DNA of 64,000 nt from Smithella sp. (GCA_012510495.1 JAAZHX010000308.1:36603-100602); one strand, 5' to 3'. Numbered from the stretch's first letter, positions 35,581-45,437 are shown. Numbers and translations: made by a program. The notes: generated by a model from the letters alone, not told the origin.

Positions 35581-36446
35581 GCGACGCTTTCCCTGAGGCT
35601 TACCCGATATTTATTTAAAATCCGTTCCGGGCCGTACGACGCTTTCGTTTTCCGTAGGTTTTTATTGCCCATGTCCTCTTCCAGATTCAGGTATTGATAT
35701 CGGGACTGCAATTGTATGGCCGAATCGTTGAACATAAACTCATAAATGCCGTGATAATATTTGGAGGCTTTGGCAAAATGCAGGCAAAACGTGTCGCTGT
35801 TCAAAGCCTCTCCGATGATGAATCCCGCCGGTTGTTTTTCTATGTAATACAGGGTTCCCCAAAGCGCAAGAGCGGAGAATTTTTGTAAAGCCTCCTCGCA
35901 TACCGCAAAATCTGTTTTGCTCTTTGCGAACCGGGATTCATCCTGCCAGCGTCGCAGAACGGCCAGGGCATCCTGATGATTGTCCGGACCCAGTGGCTGA
36001 ATCTCCGGATGGTACGCGCCCAGGAACTGATTCAGATGGTTTCGGTGGCGGGTGTAGGGCTTGCCGACAAAGGACGCCAGGCTCGCCGTCCGATAGATAT
36101 AATCCGATTCGCTCTCGTCGAAGGTTGCACAGAATTCATTTTCGGGGAAAAAAGGCAGCCATTCTTCAGGGATCGGAAAGAAAAAGTTGCGTCCGTTCAG
36201 CGGTTCTTTCAGCACATCCAGACTGCAGACGCGGAGATCGGCAAGCGGCATGATGTAGTTTTGCCCCTGCCGGTTGTAAGCGGAAATGAAAACGCCGCAT
36301 TCTTTTTTCAGGATTTCATAATGACTGACCTTGCGAAACAGGTAAACATTGGCGAATGTGTAGTCCGAAATATTCAAATGCATTTGATGAAACTGTTCCG
36401 CCAGAAACGGCCGGTGCGCCAGATCGATAGTTTCAGTGATATCCAT
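35577..36446 (-). CDS. DUF2156-type GNAT-fold protein
   Basis: A 289-residue protein related to the C-terminal domain of phosphatidylglycerol lysyltransferases (DUF2156, double GNAT fold). YTFANVYLFR near the start, an SFVGKPYTRHRNHLNQFLGA region, and a closing YQYLNLEEDMGNKNLRKTK match that family. It has no membrane flippase domain, so it is not MprF. The acyl donor and acceptor are unknown. Its stop overlaps the FeoB start (ATGA), so the two are translationally coupled. Confidence 0.78.
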   Translation of the reverse strand: MDITETIDLAHRPFLAEQFHQMHLNISDYTFANVYLFRKVSHYEILKKECGVFISAYNRQGQNYIMPLADLRVCSLDVLKEPLNGRNFFFPIPEEWLPFFPENEFCATFDESESDYIYRTASLASFVGKPYTRHRNHLNQFLGAYHPEIQPLGPDNHQDALAVLRRWQDESRFAKSKTDFAVCEEALQKFSALALWGTLYYIEKQPAGFIIGEALNSDTFCLHFAKASKYYHGIYEFMFNDSAIQLQSRYQYLNLEEDMGNKNLRKTKASYGPERILNKYRVSLRESVA

Positions 36447-36482
36447 AGAATAAAATTGTTTAAGCCCTTTCCGATTCTTTGC

Positions 36483-37190
36483 TCAAAGATCAAAATGTTG
36501 CTGATGTTCACGGAACCAAAGCCGTTGGGTTTTATAATCCGGGATCACTTCTAGCACTAAGTTCCAGAATTTTGAAGAATGATTTTTCTCCCGGATATGC
36601 ATCATTTCGTGAACGACCACGTAATCAACAGCCTGCGGCGGCGCCATGATTAGGCGAAAAGCGAAGGACAAATGATTCTTTTCAGAGCAGGATCCCCACC
36701 GCTTTTCGGCGGCGGTAATCCGAATGCCGCCGCAGGTGAGGCCGAGCAGACGACTGTAGAAATCCACCCGCCGGGTGAGATAGGCCCGGGCTTGTTTCCG
36801 GTACCAGGCCGTCAGGTAGTATTTTCTCATTTGCCGGTTCGGGGGGCAGTTCAGAAAAAAGCGTTTATTGTGGAGCACGACCCCCTGATTTTCCAGCGGG
36901 TCAAAAAAGGCTTCCAGGAGACAGGCTTCTCCCAGATAGTAAAAAATTTCACCCGTGGTATAGGCTTTTTTCGGATGCGAGGCCTGCAGTGCTGCTTGCC
37001 GGCGCAGGGATTTTTCAATCCAGGCTTGTTTTTCTTCGATAAAGCGCTGAATCTCCGCGGCCGGCGTATGAACCGGCGCCTGAACCGTGATTTCCGAATG
37101 ATGGCCGATTTGCAGCGAGACGGTCTTTTTTCTTTTTCTGCTTCGTGTCAACGAATATTGAATATCCATGGCTTTTATGGGGTAAAACAT
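36483..37190 (-). CDS. YgjP/SprT-like M48-type metallopeptidase
   Basis: A ~235-residue protein of the YgjP/DUF45 family. The zinc site is HEMMH in DYVVVHEMMHIREKNH; the third ligand His follows in NHSSKFW. The N-terminal half has the ISxxR-like strand SRKRKKTVSLQIG and AEIQRFIEEKQAWIEKSLRR; AEKRWGSCSEKNHLSFAFRL is the other hallmark. ATG at 37190 or 37169 could be the start, with no clear ribosome site for either. Function in bacteria is poorly known. It lies 36 bp upstream of the DUF2156-feoB pair, same strand. Confidence 0.85.
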   Translation of the reverse strand: MFYPIKAMDIQYSLTRSRKRKKTVSLQIGHHSEITVQAPVHTPAAEIQRFIEEKQAWIEKSLRRQAALQASHPKKAYTTGEIFYYLGEACLLEAFFDPLENQGVVLHNKRFFLNCPPNRQMRKYYLTAWYRKQARAYLTRRVDFYSRLLGLTCGGIRITAAEKRWGSCSEKNHLSFAFRLIMAPPQAVDYVVVHEMMHIREKNHSSKFWNLVLEVIPDYKTQRLWFREHQQHFDL

Positions 37191-37232
37191 TAGCACATTG
37201 AGAGAGGAAAAGCGAGACTGGAAGTGCAGATA

Positions 37233-37271
37233 ACGGTCTTGCCGTCCGCAGAGTTGTCGCGGTCGTTCCCT
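37233..37271. repeat. Dispersed intergenic repeat, copy 2
   Basis: This starts with the same 12 bp (ACGGTCTTGCCG) and ends with the same 7 bp (GTTCCCT) as 10625-10664, with GTCGC shared in the middle. It lies between the divergent YgjP-like and cupin genes. Confidence 0.5.
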
Positions 37272-37400
37272 CCGCGCAAGCGACCCGAAAGGAACAAAAC
37301 CCGGTCAACGGGATGCGCGGTGCGGGCGGCGGGCAAAGATGCTTTTCATTCATCGGCGATTGTGATAGGCAAATCTGCAAAAGCCTTGAAAGTGAAAAAA

Positions 37401-37745
37401 ATGGAAGAGAAAAATCTTCGTCCCTGGGGATACTATCAAATCCTGTCCGATGCCGCGGATCACAAGGTCAAAAGAATTCTGGTCGTGCCGGGCGGCGCCC
37501 TGAGCCTGCAGCGCCACACAAAGAGGGCGGAGCACTGGTACCTGGTTTCGGGCAGTGGCGCAGCCACGATTGACGGCAAGGTCTGCCCCCTTTCCGCCGG
37601 CAGCGCAGTGGATATCCCGAAGGGGGCGACGCACCGCCTGGAAAATACCGGCGGCGAAGATCTGGTGATCATCGAAGTGCAGACGGGGACTTATTTCGGC
37701 GAGGATGACATCGAGAGAATCGAAGACAAGTATGGCAGGGCGTGA
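37401..37745 (+). CDS. Mannose-6-phosphate isomerase-type cupin
   Basis: A 114-residue single cupin domain like the C-terminal part of type II phosphomannose isomerase/GDP-mannose pyrophosphorylases. RPWGYYQIL starts the domain; LQRHTKRAEHWYLVSG holds two metal His residues and a Glu/His; GATHRLENTGGEDLVIIEVQ closes the barrel and ends TGTYFGEDDIERIEDKYGR. The ATG at 37401 starts the family-like MEEKNLRPWG; the frame is open upstream, but that part is atypical. It could isomerise mannose-6-phosphate or another sugar phosphate. It is monocistronic. Confidence 0.88.
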   Translation: MEEKNLRPWGYYQILSDAADHKVKRILVVPGGALSLQRHTKRAEHWYLVSGSGAATIDGKVCPLSAGSAVDIPKGATHRLENTGGEDLVIIEVQTGTYFGEDDIERIEDKYGRA

Positions 37746-37803
37746 AAAAACGGGAAGACGATCTCGTTTTCACGTCACCTCCCTGACGCTTGATGCCGGG
37801 TGG

Positions 37804-39492
37804 TCATCGGCGGGCGGTGGCGATGTCCTTTTGCCGCTGTTTTTTCATCAAATCCTTTTCCACGTAAATCTTTCTGCCGGTTTTCGGATCGATTCCTGTC
37901 CAGTACATCAACGCCGACCAGGTGGAAGGAAGCGGTGTGAAAATCTGCACCTGCCGCGGCATCGCATGCAATTCATGAAAGGCAAAGGATTTCAGTTCCC
38001 TCATGTCTTTTTCGGCGCAGCCCGGATGCGCGGCGATGAAATAGTAGGAAAGAAACTGCTTTCGCCCTTCCTCCTTATTTATTTTGTCGAACAGCTTTTT
38101 GAACGGCGTCAGTTTTTCCGTTCCGAATTTGCCCATCCGGTTCAGCACGGACGGCACTGTGTGCTCCGGCGCGATTTTTAACTGGCCGGAAATGTGATGC
38201 CTCACCAGTTCGCGCAAATAGGCCGCGCCGTGTTTTTTATCGGCCAGCAGCAAATCATGCCGGACGCCGGACGCGACAAAGACTTTTTTGACGCCGGGAA
38301 TTTTACGCAGAGCCGAAAGCAGGCGGATTTGACGGGAGTGGTTATTTCGCAAAGACGGGCAGGGCTGCAAATTCAGACAAGGTTTGTCCGCGCAGACTCC
38401 CCGGCCGGTTTGTCTCGCGCAGTCGATTCCATACATGTTGGCTGTCGCGCCGCCGACATCGGTGATGGTTCCCCTGAAGTCCGGCAGTGCGGCAATTTTT
38501 TGCGCCTCCTGCAGAATGGATTCTTCCGACCGGCTGAGAATGGTCCGGCCTTCGTGGGAGGCGATGGAGCAAAAACGGCATTTGCCAAAGCAGCCGCGGT
38601 GCGTTGTGAGGGAAAAGGCGATGGTGTGCATGGCGCGGACCTTGCCCTGTTTTGCATAAAAAGGATGAACGCGCCGCGTAAAAGGAAGGGCGTAAACCGC
38701 GTCAAGTTTGGCTGTGGACAGATGGGGTTGTGGCGGATGATGCGCCAGATAACGGCCGGCGTGTTGCTGAACCAAACCACTGGCCGTCGCCGGATCCTGG
38801 TTTGCGCAAAACAAACCGAACATCCGGAGGAAGGCTTTTGGTTTGGCCGCCGCCTCTTCGAAAGAGGGCAGCATCAGATAACCGGCGGGCGGCTCATTTT
38901 CGATGACGCAGGTTCCGCGGATATTCCGGAGGGATTTCCCGGCATTCAGGCGTCCGGCGATTTCCAGAACCGTCTTTTCCGCCATCCCGTACGCCAGAAT
39001 GTCGATGCGCGCGTCAAACAGAATGGAGCGGCGCACGGCATCCGACCAGTAATCATAATGCGCGATCCGCCGCAGACTGGCCTCGATGCCGCCGGCGACA
39101 ATCGGCTTTGTGTTTTTGAAACAGCGGCGGATCCAATTGGCGTAAACGATGACGGCGCGGTCGGGCCGGCGGTCATTTTTCCCGCCGGGTGTGAGGTCGT
39201 CGCCTCGCCTCTTTTTTTTCAGCGCCGTGTAATTGGCGACGAGCGAATCCATGCAGCCGCCGGTAACGCCCCAGAACAGGCGCGGTTCTCCCAGGCGGCG
39301 GATGTCCGTATCGTTCGTCATGTCCGGCTGAGCGATGATGCCGACGCGGTGGCCTGCGGCCGCCAGCAGCCGGCCGATCACCGCGGTGCCGATATGAGGG
39401 CTGTCGATGTAAGTGTCTCCTGTGACCAGCAGAATGTCGAGGCGGTCCCATCCCTTTTTACGAAGTTCTTCAGGCGTGGTCGGCAGAAACAT
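37804..39492 (-). CDS. ygiQ: YgiQ-family radical SAM protein
   Basis: A 562-residue UPF0313 protein. The radical SAM cluster motif is CFGKCRFCSI (CxxxCxxC). An N-terminal B12-binding-like part contains GDTYIDSPHIGTAVIGRLL; PIVAGGIEASLRRIAHYDYW and TPLPSTWSALMYWTGIDP are hallmark blocks of the family. The function remains uncharacterised as far as I know. The four-span membrane protein gene directly abuts upstream (stop at 39493), suggesting co-transcription. Confidence 0.93.
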   Translation of the reverse strand: MFLPTTPEELRKKGWDRLDILLVTGDTYIDSPHIGTAVIGRLLAAAGHRVGIIAQPDMTNDTDIRRLGEPRLFWGVTGGCMDSLVANYTALKKKRRGDDLTPGGKNDRRPDRAVIVYANWIRRCFKNTKPIVAGGIEASLRRIAHYDYWSDAVRRSILFDARIDILAYGMAEKTVLEIAGRLNAGKSLRNIRGTCVIENEPPAGYLMLPSFEEAAAKPKAFLRMFGLFCANQDPATASGLVQQHAGRYLAHHPPQPHLSTAKLDAVYALPFTRRVHPFYAKQGKVRAMHTIAFSLTTHRGCFGKCRFCSIASHEGRTILSRSEESILQEAQKIAALPDFRGTITDVGGATANMYGIDCARQTGRGVCADKPCLNLQPCPSLRNNHSRQIRLLSALRKIPGVKKVFVASGVRHDLLLADKKHGAAYLRELVRHHISGQLKIAPEHTVPSVLNRMGKFGTEKLTPFKKLFDKINKEEGRKQFLSYYFIAAHPGCAEKDMRELKSFAFHELHAMPRQVQIFTPLPSTWSALMYWTGIDPKTGRKIYVEKDLMKKQRQKDIATARR

Positions 39493-39885
39493 TTAAAAGA
39501 TTCCGATCATGGAGAGCCCCAGGGTCGCCGCGGCAAGAATTGCGATTAGGGAAAGGCGGCCCGACCAGCGGTGGGCGGTTCGAAAGACGCTTTTGTTGGA
39601 GACTTTTAAAGAATAGAACCCGAGGAAAACCGCCAGGAATGTCAACATCAAGGCGATGGACCCGATCTGTTGATGGAGCCCCGCCAGATGATTTGAGCCC
39701 GTCAGGATGAGATTGACAAAAGCCATAACACCGCCCGCGGCTAGAAGAATGCCTCCGGCGCTGTTGAGATTTTTGTGCCGCTTCAGCCAGAATTTTCTTT
39801 TCCTTCCGAACATGGCCAGACCGACGCCCGCCAGAAGGTATAAAGACGCCGCAAGCATCAGCAACAGATGAATAATGATCAGCAT
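39493..39885 (-). CDS. Four-span integral membrane protein
   Basis: A 130-residue protein with four hydrophobic spans (residues ~2-25, ~45-65, ~75-95, ~108-128) joined by basic loops (FGRKRKFWLKRHKN). Histidines in LKRHKN, GSNHLAGLHQQIG and TAHRWSGR recall heme-binding b561-like proteins, but no family assignment is firm. The gene immediately precedes ygiQ with no gap. Confidence 0.6.
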   Translation of the reverse strand: MLIIIHLLLMLAASLYLLAGVGLAMFGRKRKFWLKRHKNLNSAGGILLAAGGVMAFVNLILTGSNHLAGLHQQIGSIALMLTFLAVFLGFYSLKVSNKSVFRTAHRWSGRLSLIAILAAATLGLSMIGIF

Positions 39886-39936
39886 GATATGAGGTCTCCT
39901 TGCGCCGGGGAGGTCGGGGTTTTTTCTGAAACAAGA

Positions 39937-40776
39937 CTACAAGGACAATTCCATTCCCTGATAAACGGCAAAGCATTGCAGGGGGGAATGTTTCTCGGCA
40001 ATGATTTGCCGGCAGGCGTCGACCATTTCGTCAACGGCCGTGTCGAAGCGGTCCTGATTGTGGTGAAAAAGCCCCAGTTGTTTGACTTCGGCATCCAGTG
40101 CAAGTTTCACCGCCTGTTCGATGGTGGAGTGCCCCCAGCCGATTCTTCTGGAATACTCTTCATTCCAGTACTCAGCGTCGTGAATCAGCAAATCGGCGTT
40201 TCGGCAAATAGCGAGATAATTTTCATAGGTAAGCGAGCCTTCGTGTCGGAATCCCAGCTCGTTGTCGGTCAAAAAAACAAAGCGTTTGCCGTTGTCTGAA
40301 AATTGATAACCGGTTCCCTGATTGGGGTGGCTGAGCGCGATCGATGTGATGGTCATGCCTCCCATCTGATAGCTTTCTTTGCAGATGTCCTCATAGGTTA
40401 ACCTGGCATGGATGGCGTCATAATCGATGGGGAAATACGGAGCGGACATGACGCGCGCCAGCATTTCTCTGATGGAGTCCTGAGCGAACGCGCAGCCCCA
40501 GACGTCGATGTTGGTTTTATGCAGGTAAAGCGGTTTGAAAAAAGGGAATCCCATAATATGGTCCCAGTGTGCATGGGTCAAAAGCAGGATAAAATCGCGC
40601 CTGCCGTCGGCCAAAAACTCATTCCCTGCTTCGCGGATGCCGCTTCCGGCGTCAACCAGCAGAATATCGTCGTGAGAATTCCGGATTTCCAGGCAAGTCG
40701 TGTTGCCCCCGTAACGGAGATATTGTTCGCCCGATACCGGTATGGAGCCTCTCGCACCCCAGCAACGTATGATCAT
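39937..40776 (-). CDS. MBL-fold metal-dependent hydrolase
   Basis: A 279-residue metallo-beta-lactamase-fold hydrolase. THAHWDHIMG supplies the first metal ligands (HxHxDH); SHPNQGTGYQF, LLIHDAEYW and a late LGLFHHNQDR supply the others. The start IIRCWGARGSIPVSGE and YGGNTTCLEI are typical of a phosphodiesterase-like subgroup often linked to signalling. The nucleotide or ester substrate is unknown. It is transcribed away from the copper operon. Confidence 0.9.
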   Translation of the reverse strand: MIIRCWGARGSIPVSGEQYLRYGGNTTCLEIRNSHDDILLVDAGSGIREAGNEFLADGRRDFILLLTHAHWDHIMGFPFFKPLYLHKTNIDVWGCAFAQDSIREMLARVMSAPYFPIDYDAIHARLTYEDICKESYQMGGMTITSIALSHPNQGTGYQFSDNGKRFVFLTDNELGFRHEGSLTYENYLAICRNADLLIHDAEYWNEEYSRRIGWGHSTIEQAVKLALDAEVKQLGLFHHNQDRFDTAVDEMVDACRQIIAEKHSPLQCFAVYQGMELSL

Positions 40777-40857
40777 AAATCGTCCCCTGTCGTCATAATC
40801 ATACAGAATATTTGTTTTTTTTCAAGCGGAGGATCATGAAAAAATAATACTTTTTGC

Positions 40858-40912
40858 TTGCTATTGATCCAACAACCATATATTTTAACGCGGAGAAGAA
40901 AATCACCGGAGG
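40858..40912 (+). promoter_or_regulatory. Promoter and ribosome site of copper operon
   Basis: TTGCTA (40858-40863) and TATTTT (40881-40886) are 17 bp apart, with GGAGG at 40908-40912 before the ATG at 40919. The -35 is weak, as often in activator-dependent metal promoters. No classic CueR dyad was found. Confidence 0.45.
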
Positions 40913-40918
40913 ATTTTT

Positions 40919-41119
40919 ATGAAAAGCATTAAAATTGCAGGCATGAGTTGTCAGCATTGTGTCATGGCGGTTGCCAAAGCCCTGGGTGCCGTAGATGGCA
41001 TTAAAGATGTCCGGGTCCATTTGGAAACGGGGATCGCAACTTATGATGAAGTAAAGCCCGTGGATGCGTCTGTTGTTGCCGCAGCCATTAAGAAGGCGGG
41101 TTACGATATTGTCGGATAA
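40919..41119 (+). CDS. copZ: Copper chaperone, heavy-metal-associated domain
   Basis: A 66-residue HMA domain with the metal-binding GMSCQHC (residues 8-14). It carries Cu(I) to the P-type ATPase encoded next. The last codons overlap the ATPase start. GGAGG is well placed. Confidence 0.92.
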   Translation: MKSIKIAGMSCQHCVMAVAKALGAVDGIKDVRVHLETGIATYDEVKPVDASVVAAAIKKAGYDIVG

Positions 41120-43376
41120 AGTCTTTATTTCAGTGGGCGGTATGACCTGCGCGGCGTGTGTGCGCCGCGTGGAAAACGCACTGAATCAAGTCGAAGGCGT
41201 GGTTGAGGCGAATGTCAATCTGGCTACTTCCCGTGTTACCGTGGTCCATCAGGATCACTGGGCGGGGGTGCCCGCACTGGCCCGCGTGGTCGCCGAACAA
41301 GGTTACGAGTTTCTGGGCGAGATTTCCGATGCAGCCGCCGATCCGATCGAGGCCGCCCGTATTCGGGATCTCCGGGAGTTGAAGTTGAAAGTCGCCTGCG
41401 GCGCTGTGCTGAGCGTCGTAATCTTTTTCGGCTCGATGCAGCACTGGTTCGGCTTTTTACACGCGGTTCCCCGCCAGACGATGCTCGCGGCGATGTTCGT
41501 TTTAACGGCGCTGGCGTTGTTTTGGGTGGGAGACCGGTTTTTTATCGGAGCCTGGAAGGCCGCGAAGCAAAAGACGTCGGACATGAATACGCTGGTGGCG
41601 GTGGGCGCTTTCTCCGCTTATGCCTATTCATCCGTTGCAACTTTTTTTCCCCATTTCTTTGGCCGCGCGGGCATCGCTCCTCATGTGTATTATGATGGAG
41701 CGGCCATGATTGTCACACTGGTGCTGCTGGGCCGGCTTCTGGAGGCCATCAGCAAAGGAAAAACGACCCAGGCCATCAAAAAACTGATCGCGCTGACACC
41801 GCAAACGGCCCGCGTCATCCGGGACGGCGCGGAAGTGGAGATGACCATTGAAGCGCTGCAAACCGGAGATGAGGTGGTGGTGCGGCCGGGAGAAAAAGTG
41901 CCGGTGGACGGGCTGGTGCTGACGGGTCAATCGACGCTGGACGAGTCCATGCTGACCGGCGAGAGCATGCCGGTTTTCAGGGAAGCTGGTCAAAAGGTGT
42001 TTGCCGCCACCATGAATCAAACAGGAAGCTTCACGATGCGCGCCACCGGGGTGGGCGCGGACACCATGCTGGCGCATATTATCCGCATGGTGGAAGAAGC
42101 ACAGGGCTCCAAGGCGCCGATTCAGCGCCTGGCGGACAAAGTGGCGTCTGTTTTTGTGCCGGTTGTCTTTTTGATTGCCTTTCTGACGTTTGGTGTTTGG
42201 TATTTTGTTCCGGCCGATGCCCACTTCAACCGTGCTTTGATTAATTTTGTGTCTGTGCTGGTCATTGCCTGCCCCTGCGCGCTGGGACTGGCCACGCCTA
42301 CGGCCATCATCGTGGGCGCGGGTTTGGGCGCGCAAAGCGGCATCCTGATCAAAGGCGGCGAGGCTCTTGAAAAAATACACAAACTTACAATGATCGTTTT
42401 TGACAAAACCGGCACGCTGACGCGTGGGGAACCGGAAGCGACGGATGTTGTCTGCGCTGCGGGTTTTAGCGAGCAGCAGGTGCTGGCCGTGGCCGCGGCG
42501 CTGGAAAAAACATCGGAACACCCGCTGGCAAAAGCGATCCTGGCACTGGCGCGTCATCAGAATATTTTGCCGCCTGCCGTGGAAAGATTTGAAGCGTTGG
42601 CCGGCATGGGCGCCAGAGGTTTTGTTGACGGCAAGGTGGCGCTGGCCGGCAACCGTTTTCTGATGACGAATCAGGGATATCCGGTTGATCTTCTGGAAGG
42701 CGAGGCGGTCCAGCTGGCTCATCAGGGAAAAACCATTGTGTATATTGCCCAAGAGGAAAAAATCATGGGCCTCGTTGCGTTTGCCGATGCGCTGAAAGCT
42801 TCCGCAAAACAAGCCGTGGAAAGCCTGAAGCGCCTCGGCTTGAAGGTGGCGATGGTAACCGGCGATAACGCAGGAACGGCGGCCAGTGTCGGCGCGCAAC
42901 TGGGCGTTGAACAGGTCATGGCCGAGGTGCTGCCGGGCGAAAAGGCAAACGCCGTCAAACAACTGCAGGCCGCAGGTGAAATAGCCGCCATGGTGGGCGA
43001 CGGCATCAACGACGCGCCGGCGCTGGCGGCGGCCGATGTCGGGATTGCCATCGGAGCAGGAGCGGATGTGGCGATTGAAGCGGCGGACATCACGCTGATT
43101 CGGGATGATTTGAATGCCGTGCCGGACGCGATCGCTCTTTCTGCCGCTACGATGCGCGTGATTCGCCAGAATCTGTTTTGGGCGTTTATTTATAATATCG
43201 TCGGCATTCCGATTGCCGCAGGCGTCCTTTATCCGTTCTTCGGGATTCTGTTAAATCCGAAGTATGCGGCCGCCGCCATGGCCATGAGCTCCGTTTCCGT
43301 CGTGAGTAATTCGTTACGCCTGAAAAGGGTTTGGGCAAAGCGCAAGAACTTGAAGAATGAAAAACAGGGGGCATAG
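41109..43376 (+). CDS. copA: Copper-exporting P-type ATPase
   Basis: A ~755-residue P1B-ATPase. One N-terminal HMA domain ([13 protein letters not shown]), the TGES actuator motif (LTGESMP), the transmembrane CPC site ([15 protein letters not shown]), the phosphorylated DKTGTLT and the hinge [11 protein letters not shown] all appear in order. It pumps Cu(I) out of the cytoplasm. I place the start at TTG 41109, which overlaps the chaperone stop by 11 bp; no in-frame ATG gives a complete HMA domain except one at 41064 deep inside copZ. The C-terminus is basic. Confidence 0.95.
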   Translation: MSDKVFISVGGMTCAACVRRVENALNQVEGVVEANVNLATSRVTVVHQDHWAGVPALARVVAEQGYEFLGEISDAAADPIEAARIRDLRELKLKVACGAVLSVVIFFGSMQHWFGFLHAVPRQTMLAAMFVLTALALFWVGDRFFIGAWKAAKQKTSDMNTLVAVGAFSAYAYSSVATFFPHFFGRAGIAPHVYYDGAAMIVTLVLLGRLLEAISKGKTTQAIKKLIALTPQTARVIRDGAEVEMTIEALQTGDEVVVRPGEKVPVDGLVLTGQSTLDESMLTGESMPVFREAGQKVFAATMNQTGSFTMRATGVGADTMLAHIIRMVEEAQGSKAPIQRLADKVASVFVPVVFLIAFLTFGVWYFVPADAHFNRALINFVSVLVIACPCALGLATPTAIIVGAGLGAQSGILIKGGEALEKIHKLTMIVFDKTGTLTRGEPEATDVVCAAGFSEQQVLAVAAALEKTSEHPLAKAILALARHQNILPPAVERFEALAGMGARGFVDGKVALAGNRFLMTNQGYPVDLLEGEAVQLAHQGKTIVYIAQEEKIMGLVAFADALKASAKQAVESLKRLGLKVAMVTGDNAGTAASVGAQLGVEQVMAEVLPGEKANAVKQLQAAGEIAAMVGDGINDAPALAAADVGIAIGAGADVAIEAADITLIRDDLNAVPDAIALSAATMRVIRQNLFWAFIYNIVGIPIAAGVLYPFFGILLNPKYAAAAMAMSSVSVVSNSLRLKRVWAKRKNLKNEKQGA

Positions 43377-43500
43377 TCTATGGGTTATGGGCCGTTGAGA
43401 TTTGTTTATGGCCGACGGGTGGTTGAAGCCGCAATGATGAATAAAAACAACTAATAAATTCAGTCGTCTCTAATTATTTTACAAAAATAAAAATTTTTCC

Positions 43501-43578
43501 TTGACAATCATCATCAGGGAGAGTAATCGGATAGCCATTGGTTGAACGTCCAATCAAGTATTGGGTTGAACGTCCAAT
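43501..43578 (+). promoter_or_regulatory. Promoter with two tandem dyads before PHP gene
   Basis: TTGACA (43501-43506) and TAATCG (43524-43529) are 17 bp apart. Two 15-bp direct repeats, GGTTGAACGTCCAAT at 43540-43554 and 43564-43578, follow 24 bp apart; each sits in an ATTGG-n-CCAAT dyad. They lie just past the start site, a typical repressor position, and upstream of the ATG at 43647. Confidence 0.6.
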
Positions 43579-43646
43579 AAGGATTGGAAGCGTCACGAAC
43601 TCCGGTTTTCGATTCATTGGCTGCGGGAATTATTTTGAAGGTCTCT

Positions 43647-44198
43647 ATGCTGTTAAAAGGCTGCTTGCATACTCACACAACCTGCTCGGACGGCAAATTG
43701 ACGCCCCAGGAAGTCGCTGATGCCTATGAATCCAAAGGATACGATTTTATTGCCTTCACGGATCATGATTACCTGTTGAAAGCGAACTATATGGATCTTT
43801 ACCGGCAAGTCAGGACCGACATGATTGTTTTCTACGGCATCGAGCTTTCGGTTTTCGTCAATGGAAATATCCATGTCGCGAAAATTGAAGGAGACCGGGA
43901 GCGCCTCCACATCTTTAATCACATCAGCGAGTATGATTTTACCCCGCAACAGCTGCTGGTGCGTCTGGAGCAGCTCGAAAAAATGTATCCCCTGGATGCC
44001 GTGGAAATCACGAATAAGGGATTTCGGGATGCGGTTTTTGAAGCGCTCGATCTTCGCTATCCCAAAATCGCCTCCGATGATTCACATACACTTACGGGAA
44101 TCGGCAGGGCGTGGGTGGAACTGGATGCGAAGCGGGAAAAGGATTCCATCATCAACACGATACGGCAGGGAGAATTCTGGAACTGCTATCTGAGTTGA
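43647..44198 (+). CDS. PHP-domain phosphoesterase-like protein
   Basis: A 183-residue PHP metal-dependent hydrolase. KGCLHTHTTCSDG holds the first His-His pair and Asp, IAFTDHDY the second, FYGIELSVFVNGNIHV the Glu and His, and KIASDDSHTL the final Asp-His. Such short PHP proteins are phosphoesterases with varied substrates. The ATG at 43647 has an AAGG site; the frame extends upstream into the operator repeats, which argues for the shorter form. It is the only gene between the operator-like repeats and the acyl-CoA cluster. Confidence 0.88.
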   Translation: MLLKGCLHTHTTCSDGKLTPQEVADAYESKGYDFIAFTDHDYLLKANYMDLYRQVRTDMIVFYGIELSVFVNGNIHVAKIEGDRERLHIFNHISEYDFTPQQLLVRLEQLEKMYPLDAVEITNKGFRDAVFEALDLRYPKIASDDSHTLTGIGRAWVELDAKREKDSIINTIRQGEFWNCYLS

Positions 44199-44280
44199 GA
44201 TGGGGTTACGGTTTCATCCGGCGGCGCCTATTTTAAGAAACAACAATTCAGTCATATGAAAACAGGAAGGAGGACAGGGA

Positions 44281-45426
44281 ATGGGAAAAAGATTAGCGGT
44301 CTGCGCGGTAGCGCAGATTAAAAACCATCCGGATTATCATGATTGGCGTTTTCAAAACATGCTGCTCGAATGTTTCGAACCGGTCATCGAGCAGACCAAG
44401 GTGACGTTCGACATGGACAAGGGCATCCGGACGATCATCACCTGTTCCGATGATGTGTTCGACGCGCGGACCATATCGGACAATGGGGTTACGGATGTCG
44501 TCGGGGCGCACTTCCGCGGTGAGGAAAAAATGGCTCAGGAAAGCATCAACGGCCTCGGCTATGCGATGGCCTGCATTCTCTCCGGCCATGACGATGTGAT
44601 CCTTTTCATGGGCCACTGCAAGGAATCGCAGGGGGAAAGCCGCAGGATGATTTCCAATCTTGCCTACGACCCCTTCTATTGCAGGCCTCTGGGCATGGAC
44701 TATCACAATGTGGGCGCCCTGCAGGCCCGGGCGTACATGGAAAAATCCAAAGTGACGGACGAACACCTGGCGAAGATCGTTGTCCGCTCCCGAGCCAACG
44801 GCAAGAAAAATCCCTACGGCCGCGAAAATGAAATCGTCAGCGAAAAAGACGTGCTGAATTCGCCGATGTATTCGGACCCGCTCCGGGAAATGCACATCTA
44901 TCCGGTAACCGACTGGGCCTACGGGATGCTTCTGTGCAGCGAAGAAAGGGCGAAGGAGTTCACGAAAAACCCCGTGTGGATCACCGGATACGGCAGTTGC
45001 ATAGACCGCTATTTCCTGGGCGACAAGGACCTCACGTCAAATTTTTCACTCAAGAATGCCGCAAATCGCGCCTATGCCATGGCCGGCGTCAAAAATCCCC
45101 AAAAAGACGTCCAGGTTTTTGAACTGAGCGACCATGCCGCGTATCAGCTCCCGATGTGGGCCGAAGGCGTCGGCATCGCTGAAGAAGGCAGGGGAGGCCG
45201 GTGGATCGACGATGGCGGCATGGACAAATTCAATGTGAATCTGTCCGGCGGGCAGCTCAACGGCAATCCGCTGCTTCTGGGCGGCGCAGCCAGGGCAATT
45301 GAATGTTACTACCAGTTGTCGAAACAGGCGGGGGAGAGGCAGGTCAAAGGCGCAAAACGGGCAGTGGCCCAGGCGGCGACCGGCGGAGCCGGACAGCATC
45401 AGGCCGTAATCGTCATGGAAGCGTAG
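44281..45426 (+). CDS. Thiolase-like protein, subunit A of first pair
   Basis: A 381-residue SCP-x/lipid-transfer-type thiolase-fold protein, first gene of the large acyl-CoA cluster. ARTISDNGVTDV, GYAMACILSGHDDVILFMGH and the C-terminal NLSGGQLNGNPLLLGGAARA match the fold. Aligned by eye with the sibling at 53558, the cysteine nucleophile (Cys79 there) falls on Lys83 in EEKMAQES, so this is probably not a classical thiolase by itself. A strong AGGAGG ribosome site precedes it. Its partner follows after 11 bp, then two DUF35-containing proteins. It may form part of a heteromeric thiolase or aldolase. Confidence 0.82.
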   Translation: MGKRLAVCAVAQIKNHPDYHDWRFQNMLLECFEPVIEQTKVTFDMDKGIRTIITCSDDVFDARTISDNGVTDVVGAHFRGEEKMAQESINGLGYAMACILSGHDDVILFMGHCKESQGESRRMISNLAYDPFYCRPLGMDYHNVGALQARAYMEKSKVTDEHLAKIVVRSRANGKKNPYGRENEIVSEKDVLNSPMYSDPLREMHIYPVTDWAYGMLLCSEERAKEFTKNPVWITGYGSCIDRYFLGDKDLTSNFSLKNAANRAYAMAGVKNPQKDVQVFELSDHAAYQLPMWAEGVGIAEEGRGGRWIDDGGMDKFNVNLSGGQLNGNPLLLGGAARAIECYYQLSKQAGERQVKGAKRAVAQAATGGAGQHQAVIVMEA

Positions 45427-45437
45427 GAGGTTGAATC

